From Fidelibacterota bacterium (GTDB lineage Bacteria; Marinisomatota; Marinisomatia; SCGC-AAA003-L08; GCA-002719095), in assembly GCA_002705575.1 (NCBI GenBank), contig PAHI01000040.1, positions 1 to 8,931 on the forward strand: DNA of 8,931 bases. The letters run 5' to 3'. Under the pieces are notes generated by a model, which saw only the letters and a list, made by a program, of their open reading frames with translations, had not been told where the DNA came from and searched no databases. The position numbers and the translations under genes were made by a program. Shown piece after piece: positions 1-6,642 of this stretch. Each line of letters opens with the position of its first letter. Within the stretch, counting starts at the first letter, position 1.

Positions 1-224
1 ACGCTCCACCCATCATCAGAATATGATGGTGACGGGACGCCTATGCCAGAAGAATTGTATTCTAACTCAATACAATCACTGTGCTCAATCTCTATACCAC
101 CTACGGGTACTTTGGCATTAAATAAAAAGAAGCCGTTAACTATTGAGTATTCAAAATCCTCAGCAAAGTTAAGACCTACAAATAGGGTTAATACGCTAAA
201 AAAGCGAATGAATTTGTTAACCAT
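1..224 (-). CDS. Secreted protein of unknown function, N-terminal part (runs off left edge)
   Basis: An open frame starts at the ATG at 224-222 and stays open to the window edge, giving 74 complete codons with no stop. The first residues are MVNKFIRFFSVLTLFVGLNFA, a classic Sec signal peptide: basic start, hydrophobic core of about 13 residues, and probable cleavage after Ala21 ahead of EDFEYS. The rest has alternating hydrophobic and polar residues, one Cys at 51 and many Gly and Ser, which suits an extracellular beta-rich domain, but I recognise no family. The start is well fixed by the ribosome binding site 5 bases upstream and a sigma-70-like promoter further up. By hand count this piece is about 38% G+C, slightly above its surroundings. 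By context it could be a T9SS cargo or other envelope protein, but the C-terminus that would show this is outside the window. Confidence 0.8.
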   Translation of the reverse strand, partial: MVNKFIRFFSVLTLFVGLNFAEDFEYSIVNGFFLFNAKVPVGGIEIEHSDCIELEYNSSGIGVPSPSYSDDGWS

Positions 225-227
225 TAT

Positions 228-239
228 CACCTCCTCCTT
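228..239 (-). promoter_or_regulatory. Very strong Shine-Dalgarno site of the left-edge secreted protein
   Basis: Read on the minus strand the bases before the ATG are AAGGAGGAGGTGATA. The AGGAGGTGAT part matches ten bases of the usual complement of the 16S rRNA 3' end, and GGAGG occurs twice in tandem. The spacing from the second GGAGG to the ATG is 5 bases, and from the first it is 8. No other gene in the window has anything comparable, so this site both decides the start and stands out. Confidence 0.85.
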
Positions 240-299
240 GTGTTTAGTGTTTAGGTTAATTAATTAATTTTACAATTAATAATTTTGCTCAATTTTATT

Positions 300-315
300 T
301 TTCTGCGAACAGAAA
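300..315 (-). other. Small hairpin with UUCG loop in the leader
   Basis: On the minus strand TTTCTG and CAGAAA form a 6-base-pair stem around a TTCG loop; beyond one mismatch two more pairs are possible. UUCG loops are stable in RNA, most of all when closed by C-G; here the closing pair is G-C, so the gain is smaller. It lies about 75 bases before the start codon, inside the predicted leader. It could be a leader structure or RNA-stability element. No T-run follows it, so it is not a terminator. Confidence 0.35.
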
Positions 316-361
316 TATTTAAAATTAAACCTAAAAATATAAATATATTTTGGACAAAAGC

Positions 362-373
362 GGATTTAAATCC
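362..373. promoter_or_regulatory. 12-base perfect palindrome just downstream of the promoter
   Basis: GGATTTAAATCC is a perfect palindrome about 10 to 20 bases after the predicted transcription start of the left-edge gene. A symmetric site there could be a roadblock-type operator. In such AT-rich DNA the TTTAAA core can arise by chance, but the flanking GG and CC make it longer than usual. No matching regulator is known from the window. Confidence 0.25.
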
Positions 374-388
374 TGCCTCCCTTCTTTC

Positions 389-417
389 AAACTAGTAATT
401 ATTATTGAAAATGTCAA
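389..417 (-). promoter_or_regulatory. Sigma-70-like promoter for the left-edge secreted protein
   Basis: On the minus strand a perfect TTGACA (-35, plus positions 412-417) is followed by a 17-base spacer and TAGTTT (-10 region, 389-394), which continues as TAGTTTG. The -35 and spacing are textbook. The -10 matches TATAAT only at T1, A2 and T6, but its TTTG ending recalls the Bacteroidetes -7 element TAnnTTTG, though with one base fewer between TA and TTTG. Transcription would start near 382, leaving a leader of about 158 bases. It lies in non-coding DNA and points at the gene with the strong ribosome binding site. Confidence 0.6.
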
Positions 418-579
418 GCTGATTTTTCAATTTATTGTACTCTCCATATTCTTTAATTGTATCCAAAACTTCCTAAAAATATTGCAATTAAAAAAATAAA
501 GGTGTGATGCAAAGCACTAATAATTAATAACCAAACTATTTTACTATATAAACACCCAATAAAATTATCTTTTAACTCT

Positions 580-1500
580 TTATACCTTGCCGCAAAGCAT
601 TAGCATTATAGCATTTTGGGCATGCATTCTGTTTTCTGCTTGGTCGAAAATTATTGAATTTGTTGAGTCGCAAATCTCATCAGTGACCTCAACCCCTCTT
701 TCAGCGGGCAAGCAATGCATAAAAAAAGTATCTTTTTTCTCTGTCATAGAAAAGAGCTCTCTGTTTATTTGGAAACGAGAAAACAATCGCTTTCTTTGCT
801 CTGACTCTTCTTTTTGCCCCATACTCGCCCAAACATCTGTGTATATAATATCTGCTCCTTTAACTGCTTTGAAAGGATTCTTAAATAGCTCTATTTCAGA
901 AGTTGCAATGCTTATAGCCTCACTAATAGACCCTGAATCTGGCTCATAGCCTTCAGGAGTAGCTATATTGAGTTGAAAATTTAACACTGTGGATAACTTT
1001 AACCACGAATGAGTAATGTTATTCCCATCTCCAATATAAGCTATTTTAAAATCTTCAAATCGACCCAGTTTTTCATATATCGTAAATAAGTCTGCCATAA
1101 TTTGACAAGGATGATTAAAGTCTGTCAATCCATTAATAACTGGAACATCGCTAAACTTTGCCAAGCTGACTATATCATGATGATTATATAAGCGAGCCAT
1201 AATCAAATCATTGAATCTACTAATTACCCTTGCAATATCTGCAACAGATTCTCTTTTGCCTATTCCAATATCATCCGGTCCCAAATAAATAGCTTTTCCA
1301 CCCATACGTGAAAAACCTGTTTCAAAAGATATACGAGTACGCGCTGAAGGTTTTGCGAATATCATCGCCATACTTTCATTTTTAAAGGGATAGTAATCTT
1401 CTCTAGATTTAAACTTTTCTTTTATCCATTTTGCTTTTTCTAAAAAATTAATAATATCATCTTTTTTCCAGTCTGTAATATGCAAGAAATCTTTATTCAT
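580..1500 (-). CDS. argF: Ornithine carbamoyltransferase
   Basis: This cytoplasmic enzyme joins carbamoyl phosphate and ornithine to give citrulline in arginine synthesis. At 306 residues it has normal family length. The carbamoyl-phosphate loop is at 51-60 (PSARTRISFE, a variant of the common STRTR). The HPCQ motif is at 130-133, the DVWASMG loop typical of ornithine enzymes at 222-228, and the HCLPA motif with the catalytic Cys263 at 262-266. The SMG loop and the short length argue against N-acetyl- or N-succinylornithine carbamoyltransferases and against aspartate carbamoyltransferase. The start codon lies inside the end of the upstream thioredoxin-like gene (8-base overlap), so translation is probably coupled; GAGGAGGG about 11 bases before the ATG is a possible binding site. 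No other arginine gene is next to it, so it seems to be carried as the last gene of the minus-strand block. Confidence 0.93.
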   Translation of the reverse strand: MNKDFLHITDWKKDDIINFLEKAKWIKEKFKSREDYYPFKNESMAMIFAKPSARTRISFETGFSRMGGKAIYLGPDDIGIGKRESVADIARVISRFNDLIMARLYNHHDIVSLAKFSDVPVINGLTDFNHPCQIMADLFTIYEKLGRFEDFKIAYIGDGNNITHSWLKLSTVLNFQLNIATPEGYEPDSGSISEAISIATSEIELFKNPFKAVKGADIIYTDVWASMGQKEESEQRKRLFSRFQINRELFSMTEKKDTFFMHCLPAERGVEVTDEICDSTNSIIFDQAENRMHAQNAIMLMLCGKV

Positions 1501-2251
1501 TATCTAAATGTCCCTCCTCATTTAATTTTAATTTACTCAAATAACCAAAAGCACTTTGCCAGCCCCTTTGAGAAAATTCAACAATCTCCATTTTATCATT
1601 TAACAAAATGATAGTTGGAAACGCACTGTTTTTAACCCAATTTCTAAAATCTCCATTTATATCTGCCAGTATAGGGACATTTTCATCTTCATACTCCTGA
1701 TACCATGCCTCGATGCTACCCAAAGAAGGAGCTTCTTTGTAAGGGTCTGAGACCTGAACATTGATAAAAAAAATATCTCCATTGTCTACCAATAACTTTA
1801 CTTTATTATATTCTGGCTTCCATTGCTTATGACGAGTCACCTCATCATTGCCATTCGCAATCCAATTTGAAAGTTGTTTGCATGGACTACACCACGCTGC
1901 AGAAATTTCAATTGCAATTAATTTACCATGTCCTGAAAAATCATATAAATCAACATCTTCTCCAAATTGATCAATCAATTTAAATCGCGGAAAGATAGTG
2001 CCTGGTGCAGGCAAACAAAAAGGTCCTCCAGGACCCTTATAGCATTTACCAGACTCACAAGATCTATCGCTTGCACATTCACACCCTACGCTCATCAAGG
2101 ATTTTTCATTACTATAAACACAGTTTGGAACAATATCAGGATTGTCAATATTGTTTTTACTGGGATTTACAGGCCAACCTCCAAAATAATCATAATCTTG
2201 ATTACAAAAAAAGATTGCCACAAAAAGAGATAATAAAGTTAATTTTTTCAT
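1493..2251 (-). CDS. Exported thioredoxin-like (TlpA/redoxin type) protein with Cys-rich segment
   Basis: A 252-residue protein with an N-terminal export signal (MKKLTLLSLFVAIFFC). Cys16 could be lipidated, but the residues before it (IFFC) do not fit a standard lipobox, so lipoprotein status is uncertain. Next comes a Cys-rich stretch at 44-79 (Cys44, 57, 59, 65, 70, 79) with the CxSGxC pattern seen in small extracellular disulfide modules. The thioredoxin fold runs from about 85 to 240: the redox motif WCSPC is at 120-124 and the cis-proline loop FPT at 211-213, both intact. It probably exchanges disulfides or reduces thiols in the periplasm; the substrate cannot be read from sequence. It starts 36 bases after rpoN and overlaps argF by 8 bases. 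No Shine-Dalgarno precedes its ATG. The thioredoxin domain is confident, the exact role is not. Confidence 0.85.
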   Translation of the reverse strand: MKKLTLLSLFVAIFFCNQDYDYFGGWPVNPSKNNIDNPDIVPNCVYSNEKSLMSVGCECASDRSCESGKCYKGPGGPFCLPAPGTIFPRFKLIDQFGEDVDLYDFSGHGKLIAIEISAAWCSPCKQLSNWIANGNDEVTRHKQWKPEYNKVKLLVDNGDIFFINVQVSDPYKEAPSLGSIEAWYQEYEDENVPILADINGDFRNWVKNSAFPTIILLNDKMEIVEFSQRGWQSAFGYLSKLKLNEEGHLDNE

Positions 2252-2287
2252 AGTGGTATAAGTTAAATCAATAAAATTTATTTTATT

Positions 2288-3667
2288 TTATTTTTTTTGT
2301 AATCCCTTTATTTTTTTTCTTACAATTGAGTTTGGAATATTTAGGGCCTCACGATACTTTGTGACTGTTCTTCTAGCTATTTTGTAACCTTTAATATCGA
2401 GCTCTTTAACAATATCACTATCTCTTAAAGGTTTGTCTGAAGACTCTTGATTAATAATGGTCTGAATGTCACTCTTTAGAAGAGTATTAGATACAATGCC
2501 CCCATCTTTCATTTTAACACCTTCATTAAAAAAAAACCTTAGCTCGAAAATACCCCAAGGTAACTGAACATATTTCCCATTACATATTCTGCTAATAGTT
2601 GATATATCTAAATTTAAATCTTTTGCTAGATCTTTAATAAGCATTGGCCTTAAAACTTTATTATCAGTATCAAAAAAATCGATTTGATTTACAATAATTG
2701 CATTCATTACGGCTACCATTGTTTTTTTTCTTTCATTGATAGCATCAAGAAACATTTTAGCTTGATTGTAATTTTTTTTAATAAATGTTTTTGCATTAGA
2801 GCGCATTGATTTATCTCTAAGCATATCTGAATACCTTTTATTCAAAATAACTTCTGGAATAGAACTGTCATTAACCATTATAACCCAACTTTCTTCTCTG
2901 CGCTCAACTATCAAGTCTGGAATTATTGTACCTTTATCTAAATTAATCATTCCATCTCCAGGATATAAATAAAGACCAGAGATAATATCAAAAGCTTCTT
3001 TTACATCATTTTTTGAAATATTAAGGCCAGAACAAATACGGTCATAATTAGCTTTACTAAAATCTTCAAAAAAATCACTTATTATACGAAAAGCAATACT
3101 GTTTGAATGATTTTGAAATTTCAACTGACTTAATAGGCATTCCCGGATATTTAATGAAGCTACTCCAGCAGGATCTAGGAGCATAATCTTACTTTTAACA
3201 TCATTAACACAATCAAGTGCTACATTAAATCTGTCTGCAATTAATATAGGCTCAATTCCCAAGTAACCTTTTTGATCTAAATTGTCAATAATCTCATAAG
3301 CTATTTGCTGATTCATTAAAGACATTCCCATATCTCGAATTTGATCTTTAAGCAAATCTCTTAAATCTTTTTTGTCAAAATCTATACTATCTATATAAGA
3401 TTTATCTTTTGTATTAATCGTATATAATTCAAAATCATCTGTGTTAGAATATAATTCCTCTACTTCAAAATCCTCAGAACTAGAATCGCCCTCATCTATC
3501 GGTGTATCATCAGATGGTTCTGCAATCTCTAGAACAGGATTTTTCTCAAGCTCTTTATAGATTCTTTGCTCTATAGAAAAAGTATTTAATTGAAAAAGCT
3601 TTGCCTGAAGAATCTGCTTAGGACTTAACTTCTGTTTAAGCTCCTGTCTTTGATTGATTTTAACCAT
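2288..3667 (-). CDS. rpoN: RNA polymerase sigma-54 factor
   Basis: This sigma factor directs RNA polymerase to -24/-12 promoters and needs AAA+ activators to open them. Its 459 residues match family length. Region I (about 5-50) has the Gln- and Leu-rich activator-responsive pattern and ends in ELEKNPVLE. Region II (51-82) is acidic. The core-binding domain follows from about 100 to 290. The helix-turn-helix lies around 340-375 (LAKDLNLDISTISRICNGKY, then GIFELRFFF). The RpoN box that reads the -24 element is intact at 431-440 (ARRTVTKYRE). It starts one base after the lptB stop, without a Shine-Dalgarno, so reinitiation after lptB is likely. lptB-rpoN adjacency is a widely conserved Gram-negative arrangement. 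Neither an activator gene nor an hpf/raiA gene, which often follows rpoN, is in the window. The gene ends in a run of eight A (coding strand) right before the stop. Confidence 0.96.
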   Translation of the reverse strand: MVKINQRQELKQKLSPKQILQAKLFQLNTFSIEQRIYKELEKNPVLEIAEPSDDTPIDEGDSSSEDFEVEELYSNTDDFELYTINTKDKSYIDSIDFDKKDLRDLLKDQIRDMGMSLMNQQIAYEIIDNLDQKGYLGIEPILIADRFNVALDCVNDVKSKIMLLDPAGVASLNIRECLLSQLKFQNHSNSIAFRIISDFFEDFSKANYDRICSGLNISKNDVKEAFDIISGLYLYPGDGMINLDKGTIIPDLIVERREESWVIMVNDSSIPEVILNKRYSDMLRDKSMRSNAKTFIKKNYNQAKMFLDAINERKKTMVAVMNAIIVNQIDFFDTDNKVLRPMLIKDLAKDLNLDISTISRICNGKYVQLPWGIFELRFFFNEGVKMKDGGIVSNTLLKSDIQTIINQESSDKPLRDSDIVKELDIKGYKIARRTVTKYREALNIPNSIVRKKIKGLQKK

Positions 3668-3668
3668 A

Positions 3669-4418
3669 TTACATTTGAAATTTAGAGCCTAAATAAAGCC
3701 TGCGCACCTCTTCATCATTGCTTAAATTTTCAACGCTCCCCTGCTTAAGAACGCTACCATTATAAAGCAAGTATGCTCTATCTGTAATTGTTAAAGTCTC
3801 GCGAACATTATGATCTGTGATTAATATCCCGATTCCCTTTTCTTTAAGCATACCTATAATATTTTGAATGTCTTCAACTGCAATAGGATCAATTCCAGCG
3901 AAAGGCTCATCCAATAAAATAAAATCAGGGTTCATAATAAGCGCTCTTGCAATCTCAGTTCTTCTTCTCTCTCCTCCAGACAGCATCATGGCTTTACTCT
4001 TTCTTATGTGCGCAATAGAAAACTCATCAAGTAATTGTTCAAGCCTATCTTGCTGTTCTTTTTTTGTCATACCGGTTATCTGCAAAACAAGCCTTAAATT
4101 ATCTTCAACGCTTAATTTGATAAATATTGAAGGCTCCTGAGCAAGATAGCCCATACCCATTCGTGCTCTTTTATACATAGGCAACTCAGTTATCTCTTTT
4201 TGATCAAACAATACACTGCCTTTTGTAGGCCTTATCATTCCTGTAACCATATAAAATGTTGTTGTCTTGCCTGCACCGTTTGGACCTAAAAGCCCTACAA
4301 CTTCGCCTCGATTCACCTCAATATTAACTTTTTTTACAACTACTTTACGACCATAAGTTTTCTGAAGTCCCTTAGCTTGAAGTTTTTGAAAACCTGAATA
4401 ATTATTTATTGATTGCAT
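3669..4418 (-). CDS. lptB: LPS export ABC transporter ATP-binding protein
   Basis: LptB is the cytoplasmic ATPase of LptB2FG, which pulls lipopolysaccharide from the inner membrane and pushes it onto the LptC-LptA bridge to the outer membrane. All ABC motifs are present in the 249 residues: Walker A GPNGAGKT at 45-52, Q-loop Gln94 within YLAQEPSIF, signature LSGGE at 146-150, Walker B ILLDEP at 167-172, and switch His203 in TDHNVRET. YLAQEPSIF, LSGGERRRTEIARAL and DEPFAGIDP are characteristic of LptB rather than of generic ABC ATPases. The N-terminus is about 8 residues longer than usual. The gene overlaps lptC by 13 bases and is followed after one base by rpoN, so the three are surely co-transcribed. 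No close Shine-Dalgarno is present. Confidence 0.96.
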   Translation of the reverse strand: MQSINNYSGFQKLQAKGLQKTYGRKVVVKKVNIEVNRGEVVGLLGPNGAGKTTTFYMVTGMIRPTKGSVLFDQKEITELPMYKRARMGMGYLAQEPSIFIKLSVEDNLRLVLQITGMTKKEQQDRLEQLLDEFSIAHIRKSKAMMLSGGERRRTEIARALIMNPDFILLDEPFAGIDPIAVEDIQNIIGMLKEKGIGILITDHNVRETLTITDRAYLLYNGSVLKQGSVENLSNDEEVRRLYLGSKFQM

Positions 4419-4960
4419 GGATTTTTCTGATTTGTCCCTTTTATACCAAAGATTTTTATATTGCTGAGATCTACGTCTGATTCAAAAGCTAAACCCGAAG
4501 TACAGCCAGAGCTAGACAACATCACAAACTCATCATCAGACGATATTCGCCCATAATTTTTATCCCAAACTATACTTGATTTTTTAGGATTCACAAAGTA
4601 CAATGAATCACCCGAATCCAAATTTACAATGGAAATATTATGCATTGCCTTAAGTGAAGACTGCTCAATATAAAATGCCTTATCTGACTTTAGCTTACTA
4701 ACAACATTATCATCTTCAAAGAAAATCGCCAAAACATTACTTTTTAATAGTGTAGGTTTCTTGTATGTCTTTATTAATGTATCACAGCTTATCTTTGCTG
4801 TAATTAAAGCATCTTCCATAATGGTAATAACAGCTGAAGTGATTTCGTTATCAGGATAATCAACATTATTCTTTATTTTAAGTAATACTGTTTTCGCCTC
4901 ATCATAAGAAATTTTATGAGATATCATGAAACTTAAAAATATAATAATGATTTTAAACAT
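4406..4960 (-). CDS. lptC: LPS export protein LptC (periplasmic, membrane-anchored)
   Basis: This 184-residue protein starts with a short hydrophobic segment (residues 2-14) that can serve as the inner-membrane anchor or signal. It then shows the LptC/OstA-like beta pattern. NVLAIFFEDD (75-84) fits the family's V-x-V-x-F-x-D strand, SDKAFYIEQSSLKAMHNISI (92-111) the A-D-x-A-x-Y repeat, VWDKNYGRISSDD (131-143) the W-D-x-x-x-x-x-I-x-S-D repeat, and GLAFESDVDLSNIKI (156-170) the near-diagnostic G-x-G-F-E-S-D-x-x-L-S ending. LptC receives LPS from LptB2FG and passes it to LptA. Direct coupling to lptB (13-base overlap) supports the call. Overall identity to well-known LptC is probably low, so simple searches may label it hypothetical. 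Odd points are three Cys (59, 153, 182), uncommon in LptC, and the absence of lptA next door. Confidence 0.85.
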   Translation of the reverse strand: MFKIIIIFLSFMISHKISYDEAKTVLLKIKNNVDYPDNEITSAVITIMEDALITAKISCDTLIKTYKKPTLLKSNVLAIFFEDDNVVSKLKSDKAFYIEQSSLKAMHNISIVNLDSGDSLYFVNPKKSSIVWDKNYGRISSDDEFVMLSSSGCTSGLAFESDVDLSNIKIFGIKGTNQKNPCNQ

Positions 4961-5010
4961 ATGTTATTTTCTCATTCAATAGATTAATTAAATCTGAATC
5001 TTGACTAATA

Positions 5011-6642
5011 TCAATTTTTTTTATTATAACTAACAGCAGACTTTATAAAACTTAAAAATAATGGATGAGTCTTCATAATTCGACTTTTAAGCTCTGGGTG
5101 AAACTGAACACCTATAAACCAAGGATGGTCTTTAATTTCAATAATTTCAACAAGCTCCAAATCACTATTAATACCACTTATAACAAGCCCCTTATCTTCC
5201 ATACTTCCCATATACTGATTATTAAATTCATATCTATGACGATGACGCTCATCAATATTGTTTTTTTTGTATGAGTCATAAGCCAAAGTATTCTTCTTGA
5301 TTTTGCACGAATAAGAACCAAGCCTCATTGTTGCACCCTTACTAATAACCTTTTTTTGATTTTCCATAATATCAATGACAGGATATTTAGTTTCTAAATT
5401 AAACTCAGTACTATTTGCATTTTTTAACATACAAACATTCCTTGCATAATCAATAACAGCACATTGCATGCCTAAACATATACCTAAAAAAGGTATCTTA
5501 TTTTCTCTTGCATATCTACTAGAAATAACCTTTCCTTCAATCCCTCTATTTCCAAAACCTCCAGGAATAAGAATCGCATCAATGCCTTTAAAAACTGTGT
5601 CAGGATTACAATCTTTTTCTAATATTTCTGTATCAACCCACTTTAAATGTATTTTTGCATTATTATCTATTGAGGCATGATTGAATGCTTCAAGAATGCT
5701 TTTATAGGCATCATGCAAACTATTATATTTACCACAAATAGCAATATTAATGTGATGCTTAGGGCCTTTAAATCTATTTACAAATTTTTCTAAATATGAA
5801 ATGTTTTGATGTTTTTTACTAGGCTTCATCTTAAGCTTTTCAACAATCAATTTATCAAAACCTTGCCTATGAAGAACAAGAGGAATTTCATATATAGTCT
5901 CAACATCAGGAGATTCAAAAACATTGCTTGTTTCAACATTACAAAACAACCCTAACTTTTTCTTCAAATTTACATCTAAATGATTATTGTGCTCTGTTCT
6001 GCAAACTAAAAAGTCTGGTTCTAAGCCAATTTCACGAAGCTTCATAACACTATGCTGAGTTGGCTTTGTTTTAATTTCACCAGCTGCGTTTATAAACGGT
6101 AACAGAGTAGTGTGAACAATCGTAGAATTATCCTTTCCTAAATCTAATCTTAACTGCCTAATTGCCTCATAAAATGGCAACCCTTCAATATCGCCTACAG
6201 TCCCTCCTACCTCAGATATTACCACATCATAATCACCATCTTTATCAATATTTAGAATCCTTCTTTTTATTTCATCTGTTATGTGTGGAATAACCTGAAT
6301 AGTGTCACCTAGATAATCGCCCTTTCTTTCTCTCTTTAAAACATCCCAATAGACTCTACCTGATGACGTAGTATTTCCAGCAGTTAAAGATTCATCAATG
6401 AATCTCTCATAATGCCCTAAATCAAGATCTGTTTCAGAGCCATCATCTAAAACAAAAACTTCACCATGCTGATACGGATTCATTGTACCTGGATCTACAT
6501 TTAAATATGGATCTAATTTTTGAATAGTAACTTTAAAACCAGATGACTTTAAAAGATAGCCTAAGGAAGATGCCACAATTCCTTTGCCAAGACCTGAAAT
6601 TACACCTCCAAATACAAATATATACTTAGTTTTCTTAGACAT
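5011..6642 (-). CDS. pyrG: CTP synthase (glutamine-hydrolysing)
   Basis: This enzyme converts UTP to CTP using ATP and ammonia from glutamine, the last step of de novo cytidine nucleotide synthesis. Its 543 residues are the standard length. The N-terminal amidoligase domain (1-270) has the phosphate loop GGVISGLGKG at 12-21, the KLDPYLNVDPGTMNPYQHGE region at 42-61 and SEVGGTVGDIEG at 143-154. The C-terminal glutamine amidotransferase domain (about 295-540) has its oxyanion region GGFGNRG at 361-367, nucleophile Cys389 in GICLGMQ, and His515 and Glu517 in FHPE, so the triad is complete. It shares one base with gatC (TAATG) and lies 50 bases before lptC. In many Gram-negatives pyrG sits among KDO-synthesis genes just ahead of the lpt genes, which explains this neighbourhood, since CMP-KDO is made from CTP. 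Confidence 0.98.
   Translation of the reverse strand: MSKKTKYIFVFGGVISGLGKGIVASSLGYLLKSSGFKVTIQKLDPYLNVDPGTMNPYQHGEVFVLDDGSETDLDLGHYERFIDESLTAGNTTSSGRVYWDVLKRERKGDYLGDTIQVIPHITDEIKRRILNIDKDGDYDVVISEVGGTVGDIEGLPFYEAIRQLRLDLGKDNSTIVHTTLLPFINAAGEIKTKPTQHSVMKLREIGLEPDFLVCRTEHNNHLDVNLKKKLGLFCNVETSNVFESPDVETIYEIPLVLHRQGFDKLIVEKLKMKPSKKHQNISYLEKFVNRFKGPKHHINIAICGKYNSLHDAYKSILEAFNHASIDNNAKIHLKWVDTEILEKDCNPDTVFKGIDAILIPGGFGNRGIEGKVISSRYARENKIPFLGICLGMQCAVIDYARNVCMLKNANSTEFNLETKYPVIDIMENQKKVISKGATMRLGSYSCKIKKNTLAYDSYKKNNIDERHRHRYEFNNQYMGSMEDKGLVISGINSDLELVEIIEIKDHPWFIGVQFHPELKSRIMKTHPLFLSFIKSAVSYNKKN

Larger units (their letters stand above)
225..579. other. 355-base AT-rich intergenic region between argF and the left-edge gene
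   Basis: No gene is visible here on either strand. Read on the minus strand it contains the argF downstream region, then a promoter (389-417), then a leader of roughly 160 bases with a 12-base palindrome and a UUCG hairpin before the start at 224. A clean terminator for argF is not seen. The best candidate is the T-rich run on the minus strand at 500-490 (A-rich on plus), preceded by ACACC at 505-501, which could pair with GGTGT at 556-552 across a 46-base loop; this is weak. Near the start codon is a self-complementary TTAATTAATTAA (256-267) and a twice-repeated TGTTTAG (241-247, 248-254). I see no tRNA or known riboswitch. Confidence 0.6.

Noticed and set aside
241..254. Tandem TGTTTAG heptamer ahead of the left-edge gene
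   Set aside because: Only two copies and too short to call a repeat array or operator.
43..267. 74-residue open frame on the plus strand
   Set aside because: It lies opposite the signal-peptide gene that has a strong ribosome binding site and promoter, reads through those signals in reverse, and resembles no protein family.
587..949. 120-residue plus-strand open frame inside argF
   Set aside because: It is antisense to the most conserved C-terminal part of argF, with no start signal; a shadow of the real gene.
1967..2253. Two plus-strand open frames opposite the thioredoxin-like gene
   Set aside because: Both are antisense to the signal peptide and Cys-rich part of a clear gene and overlap each other in different frames.
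2277..2298. TTTTA tandem run and poly-T at the end of rpoN
   Set aside because: A short low-complexity tract in AT-rich DNA. Slippage would only alter the last residues of RpoN, so phase variation is not convincing.
3868..4140. 90-residue plus-strand open frame inside lptB
   Set aside because: Antisense to the Walker B and signature region of lptB; composition reflects that gene read backwards.
5065..5680. Two plus-strand open frames inside pyrG
   Set aside because: Antisense to the conserved amidotransferase domain, with no start signals of their own.
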